Assembly: GCA_034509735.1 (NCBI GenBank)
Contig: JACGWO010000012.1
Coordinates: 7,624,367 to 7,688,366, forward strand
Direction: 5' to 3'
DNA length: 64,000 nucleotides
From: Sesamum alatum
Taxonomy: Eukaryota; Streptophyta; Magnoliopsida; Lamiales; Pedaliaceae
Shown piece after piece: positions 45,101 to 55,983 of this stretch; the stretch's first letter is position 1; each line of letters opens with the position of its first letter. Under the pieces are notes generated by a model, which had not been told where the DNA came from, made no database searches, and saw nothing but the letters and a program-made list of their open reading frames with translations. Both the position numbers and the translations under genes were made by a program.

Positions 45101-47577
45101 GCGCAAATGGCAAAACTCCTTTAAAACAAGTTTAGACATTAATGCATTATCTTTAATCCATATCGAGGGCTTTGGAAAACCTTCATAATCAATCGTACGT
45201 ACCGGATAACATGCCTAATACTCAACACAATCGTAGGAAATACCTTGTGCTTTCACTCCTTATCATTAACAGATAGATAACTCATTTTTGGCTATAAATA
45301 AATTTGTATTGACTCTAATACAATATTAAAGCCCACTTTTCGATTATATGACTAGGACTCCATCTTATTCAACATAAAAATGCACTATACTACATCTAAA
45401 AACACTCTTTTGAGCCAACGGACTCAGCTTTGTACCTTTGCACAACGAGAAAACTCCATTAAACAAATTTAGACACTTATTCCCTTTGATGTTTGCCATA
45501 TTGAGGGCTTGGTCAACGTTCGTAATCAACCGTACATCCGAATACATGCCTAATACTCAACAACAATCGTAGGAAACATCTTGTGTTTTCAGTCCTTATC
45601 ATTGACTTATAGATGACTCTTTTTTGGCTATAAATACATTCGTATTAACTCTAATAATAAATATTAAAACCACTCTTCGATTATACGACTAGGACTCCAT
45701 CTTATTCAACATAAAATGCACTAGGACTACATCTAGAAACACTCTTTTGAGCCATGAACTCAGCTTATGTACCTTTGCGCAACGACAAAACTCCTTTAAA
45801 CAAGTTTAGACACTAATGCACTTTTTATCTTTGCCATATCGAGGACTTGGAGAACCTTCATAATCAATCGAACGTCCGAATACATGCCTAATACTCAACA
45901 CAAATTGTAGGAAACACCTGTGTTTTCAAGTCCTTATCATTGGCTGATAGATAACTCATTTTTGGCAGTAAATGTATTCGTATTAAATCTAATTATCAAT
46001 ATTAAAGCCACTCTTCGATTATATGACTAGAACTCCATCTTATTCAACATAAAAATGCACTAGTACTACATAAAAAACACTCTTTTAAACCATGGACTCA
46101 GCTTTGTACCTTTCCACAACGACAAACTCCTTTAAACAATTTAGGCACATATACCCTTTTGTCTTTGCCATACCGAGGGCTTTGTCAATGTTCGTAGTCA
46201 ATCGTACGTCCGGATACATTCCTAATACTCAACACAATCGTAGGAAACATCTTGTGTTTTCAGTCCTTATCATTGACTGATAGATGATTCTTTTTTGTCT
46301 GTAAATATATTCGTATTGACTCTAATAATCAATATTAAAGCCACTATTCGATTTATAATGACTAGGACTCCATCTTATTCAACATAAAAATGCATTAGCT
46401 ACTACATCCAAAACACTCTTTTGAGCCAACGGACTCAGCTTGGTACTTTGCACAACGGACAAAACTCCTTTAAACAAATTTCGACACTTATTTCCTTTTA
46501 TCTTTGCCATATTGGGGGCTTGGGTCAACGTTCGTAATCATCGTACGTCCGGATACATGCCTAATACTCAACACAATCGTAGGAAACATCTTGTGTTTTC
46601 AGTCCTTATCATTGACTTATAGATGACTCTTTTTGGCTACAAATATAATTCTAATAATCAATATTAAAACCACTTTTCGATTATACGACTAGAACTCCAT
46701 ATTATTCAACATAAAAGGCACTAGGATACATCTAGAACACTCTTTTTAGCCATGAACTCAGCTTTGTACCTTTGCGCAACGACAAACTCCTTTAAACAAG
46801 TTTAGACACTAAGGCACTTTTATCTTTGCCATATCGAGGGCTTGGAGAACCTTCATAATTAATCGTACGTTCGGATACATGCCTAATACTCAACACAATC
46901 GTAGGAAATACCTTGTGCTTTCAGTCCTTATCATTAACTGAACAGATGACTCATTTTTTACTATAAATATATTCGTATTGACTCTAATAATCAATATTAA
47001 AGCCACTGTACGATTATATGACTAGGACTCCATCTTATTCAACAAAAAATGCACTAAGACTACATCTAGAACACTGTTTTGAGCCATGGACTTCAGCTTT
47101 ATACCTTTCACAACGACAAAATTTAAACAAGTTTACACACTAATGCAACTTTCATAATCAATCGTTACGTCCGGATACATGCCTAATACTCAACACAATC
47201 GTTGGAAACATCTTGTGTTTTCAGTCCTTATCATTGACTTATAGATGACTCTTTTTTGGCTATAAATATATTCGTGTTGACTCTAATAATCAATTATTAA
47301 AGCCACTTTTCGATATACGACTAGGACTCCATCTTATTCGACATAAAATGCACTAGGATACATCTAGAACACTCTTTTGAGCCATGAACTCAGCTTTGTA
47401 CCTTTGCGCAACGACAAACTCCTTTAAACAAGTTTAGACACTAATGCACTTTTATCTTTTGCCATATCGAGACTTGGAGAACCTTCGTATTCAATCGTAA
47501 CGTCCGGATACATGCCTAATACTCAACACAATCGTAGGAAACACCTTGTGCTTTCAGTCCTTCTCATTGACTGATAG
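42142..47577. repeat. 332-bp satellite array, segment 5, rich in small indels
   Basis: About 16 monomers of the same satellite. Unlike segments 1-4 it carries many one- to four-base insertions in otherwise conserved words (gataacatgcc, gtacgtaccggataacatg, tcaaacacaatttgtagg, gatagagagataact). An inserted word tttttatgttgtagat lies at 44355, and a monomer lacking about 100 bp at 47145. The acttattccc/ggtcaac variant appears at about 45475, 46146 and 46486. No gene. Confidence 0.9.
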
Positions 47578-48060
47578 GTTAATATTACCTTTTGTTGGAT
47601 GACGCTTCTATCTTTGTTCATCGCTTTTCCCTGCAAAATTCACGAGTTAGAAAATCAGGTAAGGAGTTATGTGATCCTTTGATAAACTCAATATCAAAAT
47701 CGAATACAGATAATATGGCTTGCCACCTAGCAAAAGATTTGTTTCGAGGCTAAATTTTTAACATCCTTCTGTAATATTTCTTTTGCAGATTTGCAATCTA
47801 CTCGTAACAAAAAATTTTGATTTAATAAATCACTTTCGAATTTTTGAATGCACAGAACAATGGACAAAATCTCCTTTTTAACCGTAGAGTAATTAACTCT
47901 AGGTCCTCTCCATACTCCCGAGGTGTACCTTACTAATGATTCTTTATCATTAATCCTTTGTTTAAGTATTCCTCCATATCTACTGGGTGTTAACCCTATT
48001 TGTTCACAGAAGTCTCCAAGGACTCTTTTTCCATAAATTTTCTCCTTCTGAATTTGCTTA
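47578..48060 (-). pseudogene. Viral RNase H fragment, displaced beyond the promoter
   Basis: Minus-strand reading gives YGGILKQRI, VNYSTVKKEILSIVLCIQKF and FLLRVDCKSAKEILQ, then FDIEFIKGS.NSLPDFLT after a frameshift near 47755. These match the caulimovirid RNase H region: the YGGILKQ start of the domain, the helix with the Glu, and the closing IKG..N.LPDFLTRE. It should lie directly after RT, but here it is separated from RT (49094-49547) by the unassigned ORF and the intergenic region. It ends at the satellite boundary. Confidence 0.78.
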
Positions 48061-48067
48061 TGTAATT

Positions 48068-48073
48068 TTTATT
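48068..48073 (-). terminator. Polyadenylation signal of viral intergenic region
   Basis: AATAAA on minus in gtgataataaaaatt, about 110 bp downstream of the TATA box. Pararetroviruses place their poly(A) signal a short way downstream of the promoter, which yields terminally redundant RNA. Confidence 0.55.
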
Positions 48074-48181
48074 ATCACAAGAACAAAGCTTACAATACTT
48101 ATGAAGGTAGCATTACAAAGATAGTAACAAGGCTGAGTTTTCTAAGATTACCTCTCTCTTGTGGACCTATTGCTACTCTCC

Positions 48182-48188
48182 TTTTATA
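48182..48188 (-). promoter_or_regulatory. TATA box of viral promoter
   Basis: TATAAAA on minus within ccttataaaaggagag, ~115 bp downstream of the TGACGTAA word. Confidence 0.65.
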
Positions 48189-48302
48189 AGGAGGGGCGAA
48201 TACTCGGGAGACCAGAATGAAATCTCCTGAAAGATATCTGAAGATAAGAAAATCTTATCTTTAAAGATATGAGAATCTACTTTAAGTCACTTCCTATCAT
48301 CT

Positions 48303-48310
48303 TTACGTCA
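48303..48310 (-). promoter_or_regulatory. as-1-like TGACG element
   Basis: TGACGTAA on minus in cattgacgtaaagatg. Caulimovirus promoters use TGACG words bound by TGA-type bZIP factors in the same upstream position. Confidence 0.5.
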
Positions 48311-48371
48311 ATGGAGAGAATCTTTACTGTTGCTGAATCAGTAGTTGTCTTCAAATCATGGACTCTTTGTA

Positions 48372-48473
48372 ATGAAGTTGGCCTTTGTGCTACTGATAAT
48401 GATCCTGAGCATCTTGCATAGGATGAAGTTGGCCTTTGTGCTACTGATAAGGATCCTGAGCATCTTGCATAGG
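48372..48473 (-). repeat. 51-bp tandem duplication upstream of viral promoter
   Basis: Two head-to-tail copies beginning atgaagttggcctttgtgc at 48372 and 48423, differing at one clear base (gataatgatcc against gataaggatcc). The upstream copy spans the stop codon of the preceding ORF (48441), the second lies in the intergenic region. Confidence 0.88.
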
Positions 48474-48885
48474 ATCCGAGTGTTCTGTGTTCTGGCTCAT
48501 CATCTCTTCGTCCTCGTCATCTGATGACTCGAGCAATTCTTTGATTTGATTTTTCAAGTCTTTCTTTGATGCACTTGAAATCAATTCCTTTAATACTTCA
48601 GAGATTTCCTTTTTGGACTTTGTTGATTTAGTCGGTGTAATCAGTTCCAAGTCAATAATCCCTCATACAGAGAAGACGAGTTTTGAAGAATTCAAATTTA
48701 TCCCACCATTTAATAAGTATTCTTCTTCCTACATAGGGAATATTTTCAAGACTTTCTCCTAACTTCTGAAATGTTTCTTTTGATACAACTACATCCCACC
48801 GAATAATCCATGGTATTTGATAAAGAGCTGCAAACATAAGCCATGAGCTTTCATGGACACATTGGTTCTTTGACAAAGTCTTCAT
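48441..48885 (-). pseudogene. Unassigned ORF ahead of viral intergenic region
   Basis: Two abutting minus-strand frames (48652-48885, 77 residues; 48441-48650, 69 residues) separated by a one-step frameshift at about 48651. The first part is Trp-rich: ESSWLMFAALYQIPWIIRWD and GRRILIKWWDKFEFF. The second is Lys-rich, then acidic and Ser-rich (LLESSDDEDEEMM) to the stop. I do not recognise a domain. Its position, last before the promoter, is that of florendovirus ORF2 (function unknown) or caulimovirus ORF VI, but I see no proof of homology. Its 5' end is fused to truncated RT text near 48890, so part may be missing. Confidence 0.6.
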
Positions 48886-48889
48886 AAAT

Positions 48890-49547
48890 CAATCGAAATT
48901 TTTCAGCAAATATTATAGCTCTATCTATAGGGAAGATAGTCCCTTCTCTAATAATATGCCCTAGAAATTTTATTTCAGTCTGAAAGAGTTTAATCTTCTT
49001 AGTAGAAACAACTAATCCTGCTCTCACAACAACATCTACGAATATTTTAGATGTTTAAAATGTTGTTCAAATAGATTCTGAAAATATTAGGACATCATCT
49101 ATATAGACTATTGTAATGTCGTATAAGCATTAAATATGTCATTCATAATCCTTTGAAATTCAGAAGGGGCATTCTTAAGTCCGAAAGGCATAACGTTCCA
49201 TTTCATAATGGCCAAAAGGGACAGTGAAAGGTGTTTTTATAACGATCCTCTTCTTTTATTTGGATTTGCCAAAATCCTGATTTCATGTCAAATTTTGACA
49301 TAACTTTAGCTGAATAAAGCCTATTCAAAAGGTCCTTTTTGTTTGGAATTGGGTATCTTATCCACCTTAAGGCTTTGTTTAGAGGTTTGTAGTTTATAAC
49401 TAACCTGGGAACCCCTCTTTCAAGTTCTGCTGCATTTTCTACATAAAAGGCAGGACAACTCCAAGGACTATGGGATGGCCTTAAAAGTTTTTTAAGTAAT
49501 AATTCCTCTATTTCCCTTTTGCATATTTCTAAATGTCTAGGACCCAT
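48890..49547 (-). pseudogene. Viral reverse transcriptase, truncated at the thumb
   Basis: The open part (49203-49547) has HLEICKREIEELLLKKLLR, SPWSCPAFYV, VPRLVINYKPLNKAL and SKFDMKSGFWQIQI, all caulimovirid RT motifs. Beyond a frameshift at about 49205 the palm continues with MPFGLKNAP-like text, then YIDDVLIFS (codons for YIDD at 49094-49105), and finally FLGHII..GTI.PI near 48950. There RT similarity ends and the next ORF begins. The YIDD catalytic motif is preserved, although it lies out of frame with the first half. Confidence 0.85.
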
Positions 49548-50261
49548 GGCAATGGGTCTAGCTTAGTGGGAATCTGATTTTCTTTAAAATCAGCCTCATA
49601 AGGTAAAGAGACAAATGTTTTTTCCTTTCCAAAAGGCATTAGGAATAATCTGAGCAAATTGTTTTTTCTATATAAGATTATAATCCTTGATTTATTTGTA
49701 AATAAGGAGAAGAAACTTTTTCTTTTAATTTTTTTATAACTAATCTCTTGGGATAAAGAGTTTAAAAAGTTTTCTTTTCTTTCAGTTGTTTTTTGAATTA
49801 AGTCTATCTCATGATATTTTGGCTGAGTGACAAAATTGAACTTTAATTCACTTCCTTTTACTACGCTTGTAATTCCTTCTCTGGATACTTCTTTGATTGG
49901 ATAAAGCATGTGAAGAAAAGGAATTTCCTAATATCACATCATGAGAGAGATTTTTTACCATTATAAATGGCATTTCTAGACAAATTCCTTTATTACAAAC
50001 AGCAGTGTTTTGTAATTTGTATTTCACTAGTAATTTCCTTCCATTTGCTGCGTTAAGGACTTCAGTCGTTTTTGAAAAATACCTAGAGGGTACTAACCAT
50101 TCATTAATGCAGTTTAAATCTGCTCCTGAATCTATCATGGTGATGGCCGAAAAATAATACTCTTTATGCACAACAATGGTAACCTTGGTATGCCATTTAT
50201 GGGTTATTACTTTGTCAATCATATTAACAAAAGCTAAAGAGTTTAACTCTTCTTTTTGCAA
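49529..50261 (-). pseudogene. Viral aspartic protease and protease-RT linker
   Basis: Frame 49848-50261 (137 residues) carries the pepsin-like protease of Caulimoviridae: TMIDSGADLNCINEWLVP with DSG encoded at 50124-50132, and the second strand HDVILGNSF. Frame 49529-49909 overlaps and carries the linker: KFNFVTQPKYHEIDLI, then VSLPYEADFKENQIPTK just before the RT start. The change of frame lies near 49850-49910. The enzyme would cut the viral polyprotein. Confidence 0.85.
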
Positions 50262-50919
50262 TAATTCTTACTTTTCAATTCTTATTTCTTCCTCATTATC
50301 ACTAGATGAATAATTATGAGATTTAATCTCAAGAGCAGAAACTCTAGATTTTAGTTCTTGTAATTCTTGTTTTAGAATTTTTAACTTCATGTCTTAATTC
50401 TGCCGTAGAGGCTTCTGTAGTTGTAGAAGTAGATACATTAGAGTTTTAACTCTATTCATTATTTCTTTAAAATTATAAGCTTTCCGGCTCTTTTATCTTT
50501 AATTTTTTTCCAGGTTTTCGGTCTTTATAAGATTCTAAATATTTTGTAACATTTCCTTTTCTCGTCCGGATCAGGAATTTTATCTATAACATCTAGAAAT
50601 AAAGCTTTTTTCTTTTGTTAATACAAATAATCCGTTAGCATGACATAAAGCTTTATAATAGTCACAATTTCCTCGCAACTATTGGATTCATCGTTTTCTG
50701 ATCCTTCATTTTCTGATTTATCAAGATTCTTCATTGTTTTCATCTTCAGAATTTATTTCTGTTATAACAGATAATTCAAATTTTCATCTTCTAGTTCTGA
50801 TTCTTCTATAAGAAGCTTTTGTAACGCGGTTTTTAAAAATCTTCATCTATATCAAGATTTAGAATTCTTCTCTTCATCTTACATCTATTAGCATAATGTC
50901 CTGGGGAAACGACATTTCC
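50262..50919 (-). pseudogene. Viral coat-protein tail: half zinc knuckle, acidic/coiled-coil linker
   Basis: Starting at the copia junction, minus-strand text gives GHYANRC preceded, after a one-base shift, by a Cys four residues before the His: the second half (C-x4-H-x4-C) of the CCHC knuckle that ends caulimovirid coat proteins. A degraded acidic, Lys-rich region with many stops follows, then a heptad-like helix near 50300-50400 before the protease. The first Cys of the knuckle is lost at the junction. Confidence 0.65.
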
Positions 50920-53088
50920 TGAAGGACAAGCGGATCCGCCCGGGAGCGCGAGCGGAAGCGAGAAAAGCGAGATAAGTGCGTAAATTTAAATCAAATTCAA
51001 AATACGCGAATCCAAGGGGTGTACCCTTGGGTGCTCAACCGGCGTTCGATGTAGGATGTGTAAATATTAAAACATATATTTAAACACATAGGGCATAGAT
51101 ATACAAAGAAATCAATCAAAGCATAATAAACCGTTACCTTTGATTGTTTAGCGTATGATCCCGGCTACTAGCGTTGTTCCTTCTCCAGAATGCTCACGAA
51201 ATCCAAACATATGGATTCTCCAAAGGTGATCCACACCACACCGGAAGAAACACACGTTCTTTCTTGCTAGAAAAGAACGGGTTTAGGAAGGAATCGGTTT
51301 AAGAGAAAAACACTATGAATAGTGTTCTCTTAAACTTACTTTGTTCTTCTTCTTGATTCAAAATCAAGTGAAGAACACAAGTGTAAGAGAGGGAGGGAGC
51401 ACGAAATTTTGAGAGAGAGGAGAGGATTTTTGTCTTCTTTTTTTTTTCCTAGAAAAAGATGAATAATGAATCACTTATGCTTGGTGTTGTATATTCTAAT
51501 ATATATACATAATTAATGTGATTATTTGGAATGTGTCTAGGTTCATCCAAGGATGTCTAGATTCATTCCAATCAATCACCATCAATTCTTCAATCAAGCC
51601 TATCAAAATTTATGGTATGATCAAATCATACCAAAATGGAAGACCTTGATTGGAGTTGATTTGTCTCTTTCCAAAAGAGATAAGTCAACATACCACCTAG
51701 CATGAAACATGGCTGATTTTGCTTCCTCCAAGGGAGCGTGTCGGCCATGTTTAACTAGGAATTATTTCTCCTTTCGGGTATAATTTAACGGACCGGTATT
51801 TATCGTAATCCAATTACGACGAACCCAATATTAAATCCAATTTAATGTCCACTTAAATTATTCCCGTTGATCTTTTAATCCAATTAAAAGATCCAACGTC
51901 TCAACATCTCAACTTTCCATATTTAAATCGAAAATCCAATTTACCGATTAAATGAAAGCCGATACAATATCGGCCCGTCCATCCAATGGACTTTCCCTTA
52001 AGTAATCCAATTACTTATTTTATCCTTCGATATTGACTCCAAGTTGATCTCTCAACCTCCTCGGTGATTTGTGTGTGACCCTTTAGGTTCACCCTCAGCT
52101 AGACTTGGGCCCGTGTCCCACAAGGGCCCGTTACCATGGGTGCCGTCTAGCAACGGTCCATGGCACTAGAGACTAGGTGAATTGGCGTGAACATTTAGGC
52201 GCCGATTCCGTCTCCCGGCCGTAGTCTAGGGTATGGAATTGGGCGTCGGTTCCCATCCTTGACTAGGCATCTATGCTTAATACTCAAGACCACGTATGCT
52301 TCATTGCGTCGACACAGGAAACCATTCCCTGTTCGACCAACCACTGTGGCCACAGCTTCAAACAGCATGATCGTGTCTCCGAGTGCATAGGAGATACCTC
52401 TGTCACTTACTGACAGGGGAGGGATCCTCTTCTTGGAATCCACCGTCCTCGCTACACATTCTGACTGCACTGGACAAGGCTTATGATAATCATCTTACAA
52501 AATGATTACCCTCTCGCCAGATCCAAGATACAGCCGTCCTGTGCACGCGACTGCCATGATCCCTCAAGTCTGAGGATTACTCCCGTACTATCGGAACCGG
52601 GGAAAACCAATCATACCGACCAAGCCTCCAAGGCTTCCATATGATGATCCCCGCGAGTCAGTCTAGTCGGCTCGACCCCAGTCGACCAACCCATCAAGAT
52701 CGTGTAGGCAGCCCACGCCTGTCGCCGATGAAACACGGCACTCATCCAATGAACACGACTCTTGACGCATGTCTCAGTAGGACTCTCGATGCCCTGTCTC
52801 GAGGTCCTCGATTTGGAACGTTTCAGACCCAACTCTTAATCAGTTGGTTTCATGACCACCATCCAATGCGTGGCCCAACTGCACGAGTTGTTATCCATGG
52901 TCTGTGGGCTTTGTTGCGATATAAGTTAAACACCATTTTAACAAATGTAAGATGAGCGCAACAAAGAAGGTACCATTGGTGACGAATACTCATCTTATTC
53001 ATCACATAATAATATTACATTCACATCAAGTTGTCGGATAGGTTACAAATTGCCAAACCTATTGGCTTTCTGGTCACCTATTAAAACT
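50920..53088 (-). repeat. 3' LTR of copia 2
   Basis: On plus it runs from tgaaggacaagcgg (LTR end CCTTCA on minus) to ttaaaact, next to the polypurine tract. It aligns with 58451-60659 and, inverted, with 39020-41193. The first bases read AGTTTTAATAGG where copia 1 has TGTTAGAATAGG. Open frames inside (52195-52470, 52611-52832, 52641-52955) are LTR sequence, not genes. Confidence 0.9.
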
Positions 53089-53099
53089 ATCTCCCACTT
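53089..53099 (-). other. Polypurine tract of copia 2
   Basis: AAGTGGGAGAT on minus immediately before the 3' LTR, identical to copia 1. Confidence 0.8.
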
Positions 53100-53113
53100 G
53101 ACCTAAAGCCAAA

Positions 53114-53951
53114 TCACCCATTGACCTCAAACCTCTTATTCAGATGGTGAGTATGGGCAACTTGCGACATGGGCTTACCAAGTGGATCTGCTATGTTTTC
53201 TGCGGAGCTGACTCGGTCCAACCGAACGTCAGTCCTGCTATCCATCTCTCTAAGTAGATGGTAGCGTCTAAAGAATATGCTTGGATCATGATGAGATCTC
53301 GGTTCCTTTGCTAGCGCTATCGCCCCGTTGTTATCATAAAAGATAATTACAGGCTTAGCAATGCTAGGTACTACATCCAACCCTTGGATGTAGCTCATCA
53401 ACCAAACCACTCCTTAGCAGCTTCCAAAGCCGCTATGTATTCAAAACTCTATGGTGGAGTCCGCCGTGATAGCCTGCTTGGAACCCTTCCAAGTAACAAC
53501 GCCACCATTTAGTCTAAATACAAAACCATACTGAGACTTAGCATCATCGTCATCCGACTGGAAGCTAGCGTCGCTATAGCCTTCCAGTATCAACTCTCCA
53601 CCGCCGTAGTTTAAGAACATGTCCTTAGTCCTTTTCAGGTACTTTAGGATAGTCTTGAATGCACTCCAGTGTGCCTCCCGGCACACGACTGATATCGGCT
53701 AGTTACGCTCAAAGCGAAAGCCACATCAGGTCTAGTGCACTGAACAGCATACTGTATGCTACCTACGGCTGAAGTATAGGGGATGTCCAACATTCTTTTA
53801 AGCTCCTCATCAGTCTTAGGAGACTGCTTCTTGGATAACTTAATTCCATGCCTCATAGGAAGGAATCCTCGTTTTGAGTTTCTCCATCTTGAATCTCTTC
53901 AAGACTTTCTCAATGTACGAGGACTGGGCCATTCCTAACATCCTTCTAGAT
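53114..53951 (-). pseudogene. pol: Copia 2 RT end and RNase H
   Basis: Frame 53644-53856 has the RT C-terminal text GIKLSKKQSPKTDEEL and IPYTSAVGSIQYAV with RPDVAFALSV. Frame 53441-53686 has HWSAFKTILKYLKRTKDMFL and LEGYSDASFQSDDDDAKS, the RNase H start with its first Asp. Frame 53114-53410 has PVIIFYDNNGAIALAKEPR and ends SSAENIADPLGKPM..HTHHLNKR. The order is correct with shifts at about 53650 and 53430. Confidence 0.88.
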
Positions 53952-54500
53952 CTATCCCTGTAGATCTTGATGCCAAGGATGTAGGATGCCTAGCCCATAT
54001 CCTTCATGGAGAATTGCATTGACAGCCAAGCTTAGTGGTCCCCAACATCTTAGCATCATTCCCAATGAGCAAGATGTCATCCACGTAAAGCACCAGAAAC
54101 GCAACTGAGCTCCCACTGATCTTCTTGTATACACAAGGATCGGACTCGTTCTTGATGAAATCATATCCCGTATGACTTCATCAAAACGTATGTTCCAGCT
54201 TCGGGTTTTAACCCCTTTTGGTGGATCTGCTAGGTCCAAACCTTGTTTGTACCTATCGAGTCCATCTCGAATTTCATGGCCTCAAGGTACTTGTCCGAAT
54301 CGATGTCCGACATCGCTTCTCCGTACGTCTTTGGATTATTATCCAACTGACCGGTCAGGCCCAGAAATCCATACCTATCAGGTCCATGGGATACTCTGGC
54401 CGACCTACGGAGGACTGGAACAATATCAGTGGGAACCTAATGTCACTTGCCGCCTCATGGGGTACCTCACTTGATTCCTCAAAGGAGTACCTCATCGCGT
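53952..54500 (-). pseudogene. pol: Copia 2 reverse transcriptase with intact YVDD
   Basis: Minus text near 54120-54170 gives DPCVYKKISGSSVAFLVLYVDDILLIGND, with YVDD encoded at 54076-54087. Upstream, the fingers region is shortened: the interval 54180-54230 joins text that in copia 1 is about 370 bp apart (37640 to about 38010), so a piece holding the QMDV.TAFLNG region is missing. Copia 1 and copia 2 therefore carry different, complementary deletions. Confidence 0.8.
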
Positions 54501-54572
54501 CGACTATCCGATGGAAAACCTTTTTCCAAGAACACTGCGTTTCGCGAGACAAAAACCTTTTGCTCGGAGGGA

Positions 54573-55342
54573 TCATAGAAAATAATACCCCGCAGTTTGT
54601 TTCAGATAGCCGATGAACCTGCATAAGCTAGACCTCAAGTCCAGTTTATCTCCCACTAATCTCTTGACATATGCGGGGCAACCCCACACTTTCAAGTATT
54701 TGTAAGAGGCAGGCTTGCCATGCCATATCTCATATGGCGTCTGGGATACCTTTTTAGATGGCGCCAAGTTCAAAATTTTGGCCGCCGTCTCAAGAGCGTA
54801 TCCTCAGAAGGAAAGGGGTAGTTCGGTAAAACTCATCATGGATCGGACCATGTCCAACAAGGTTCGATTCCTCCTTTCAGACACACCATTAAGCTGCGGT
54901 GTTCCAGGAGGGGTCCACTGAGAGAGATCCCATTCTCTTTTAGATAATCAGTAAACTCACCACTCAAATACTCTCCACCTCGGTCCAACCGAAGGGCTTT
55001 GATCTTTCGACCGGTTTGGTTCTCTACTTCAAGTCTGTATTCCTTAAACCTTCCAAAGGCTTCAGAGTTGTACCTCATCAGGTAAACATAACCATACCGT
55101 GAGTGATCATCGGTAAAGGTTATGAAGTACGAGTACCCACCTCTAGCCTGAGTTTTAGTGGACCACAGACATCTGTATGGATCAAATCCAACAGACGACT
55201 GGCTAGCGTACTTTGTCCAACAAAGGGTTTCTTGGTCATCTTTCCCTTTAGACAGGATTCGCAGGTCGGTAGATTGTCCAAATCGTCTATTTCTAGACTC
55301 TTTGAGTCCACCAACCTTCTTATCCTATCTTTAGAGATATGA
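54573..55342 (-). pseudogene. pol: Copia 2 integrase core and C-terminus
   Basis: Frame 54836-55078 begins in RYNSEAFGRFKEYRLEVENQ and holds ALRLDRGGEYLSGEF, with the second catalytic Asp and no stop, unlike copia 1. Frame 54573-54773 holds the C-terminal KKVSQTPYEIWHGKPASYKYLKVWGCPAYV. Shifts lie at about 55110 and 54850. Confidence 0.88.
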
Positions 55343-55983
55343 CCTAACCTCGTATGCCATATCTGTGCGTTATTATGATCATCACGTTTTCGTTTGTGTT
55401 TTGCAGTCATAATCCAATTAGACTGTTGAAGTATGTACAGACCGTTGACCAATGTACCAAGAAAATGAGAAATACCATCTTTGATAATGAAAAAACCATT
55501 TTTATTGATGGTAAATTCGTATCCCTCCTTATCAAGGACCGGGATGGAAACAATGTTTTTAATCATGCTAGGTACATAGAAACAGTCGTTCAGTACAATC
55601 CTAACATGACTACTAATGGCTAACTCTAGTGATCCTACGGCCTCCGCAGCAACGGCCTTGCCATCGCCTAGCCTCAGGATCATCTCATCCTTGGTTAGCC
55701 TTCTGCTTCTTTGCAGTGCCTGCAAATCTTTGCAGATGTGAGCACCACACCCAGTATCCAATACCCATGAAGCAGAATTAGTAATCATATTAACTTTAAC
55801 CACAAACACACCTGGGTTGGAGAGGAGTTGTGGGCACTCCCTCTTCCAATGCCCTTTCCCTTGGCAATGCATGCAGACATCATTTGCCTTGGACCGCTGA
55901 GAACCACGGGCCTTCCGTTTCCCTTTGCTCGGTCCAATCGGAGCAACAGGGACGCCCGGAGCGTGAGCAGGGGCCATAACCAT
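55120..55983 (-). CDS. pol: Copia 2 zinc knuckle, protease and integrase N-terminus
   Basis: 287-residue open frame: CMHCQGKGHWKREC knuckle, protease WVLDTGCGAHIC (DTG at 55750-55758), then the integrase zinc module (HTRLGHISKDRIRRLV, CESCLKGKMTKKPF) and LLDLIHTDVCGP with the first catalytic Asp. The frame is lost a few residues later near 55145. This is the best preserved pol segment of the two copia copies. Confidence 0.9.
   Translation of the reverse strand: MVMAPAHAPGVPVAPIGPSKGKRKARGSQRSKANDVCMHCQGKGHWKRECPQLLSNPGVFVVKVNMITNSASWVLDTGCGAHICKDLQALQRSRRLTKDEMILRLGDGKAVAAEAVGSLELAISSHVRIVLNDCFYVPSMIKNIVSIPVLDKEGYEFTINKNGFFIIKDGISHFLGTLVNGLYILQQSNWIMTAKHKRKRDDHNNAQIWHTRLGHISKDRIRRLVDSKSLEIDDLDNLPTCESCLKGKMTKKPFVGQSTLASRLLDLIHTDVCGPLKLRLEVGTRTS

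Larger units (their letters stand above)
48074..48371 (-). promoter_or_regulatory. Pararetroviral intergenic promoter
   Basis: Non-coding interval with the layout of a 35S-type promoter on the minus strand: TGACGTAA (as-1-like, bZIP-binding word) at 48303-48310, TATAAAA at 48182-48188 in ccttataaaaggag, and AATAAA at 48068-48073. AT-rich text with repeated agata/atctt words lies between as-1 and TATA. In an active virus this drives the pregenomic RNA. Whether it is still active cannot be seen from sequence. Confidence 0.62.

Noticed and set aside
1..47577. CRISPR-like regularly spaced repeat
   Set aside because: The unit is a continuous ~332-bp satellite with no short repeats separated by unique spacers, and the setting is a plant genome.
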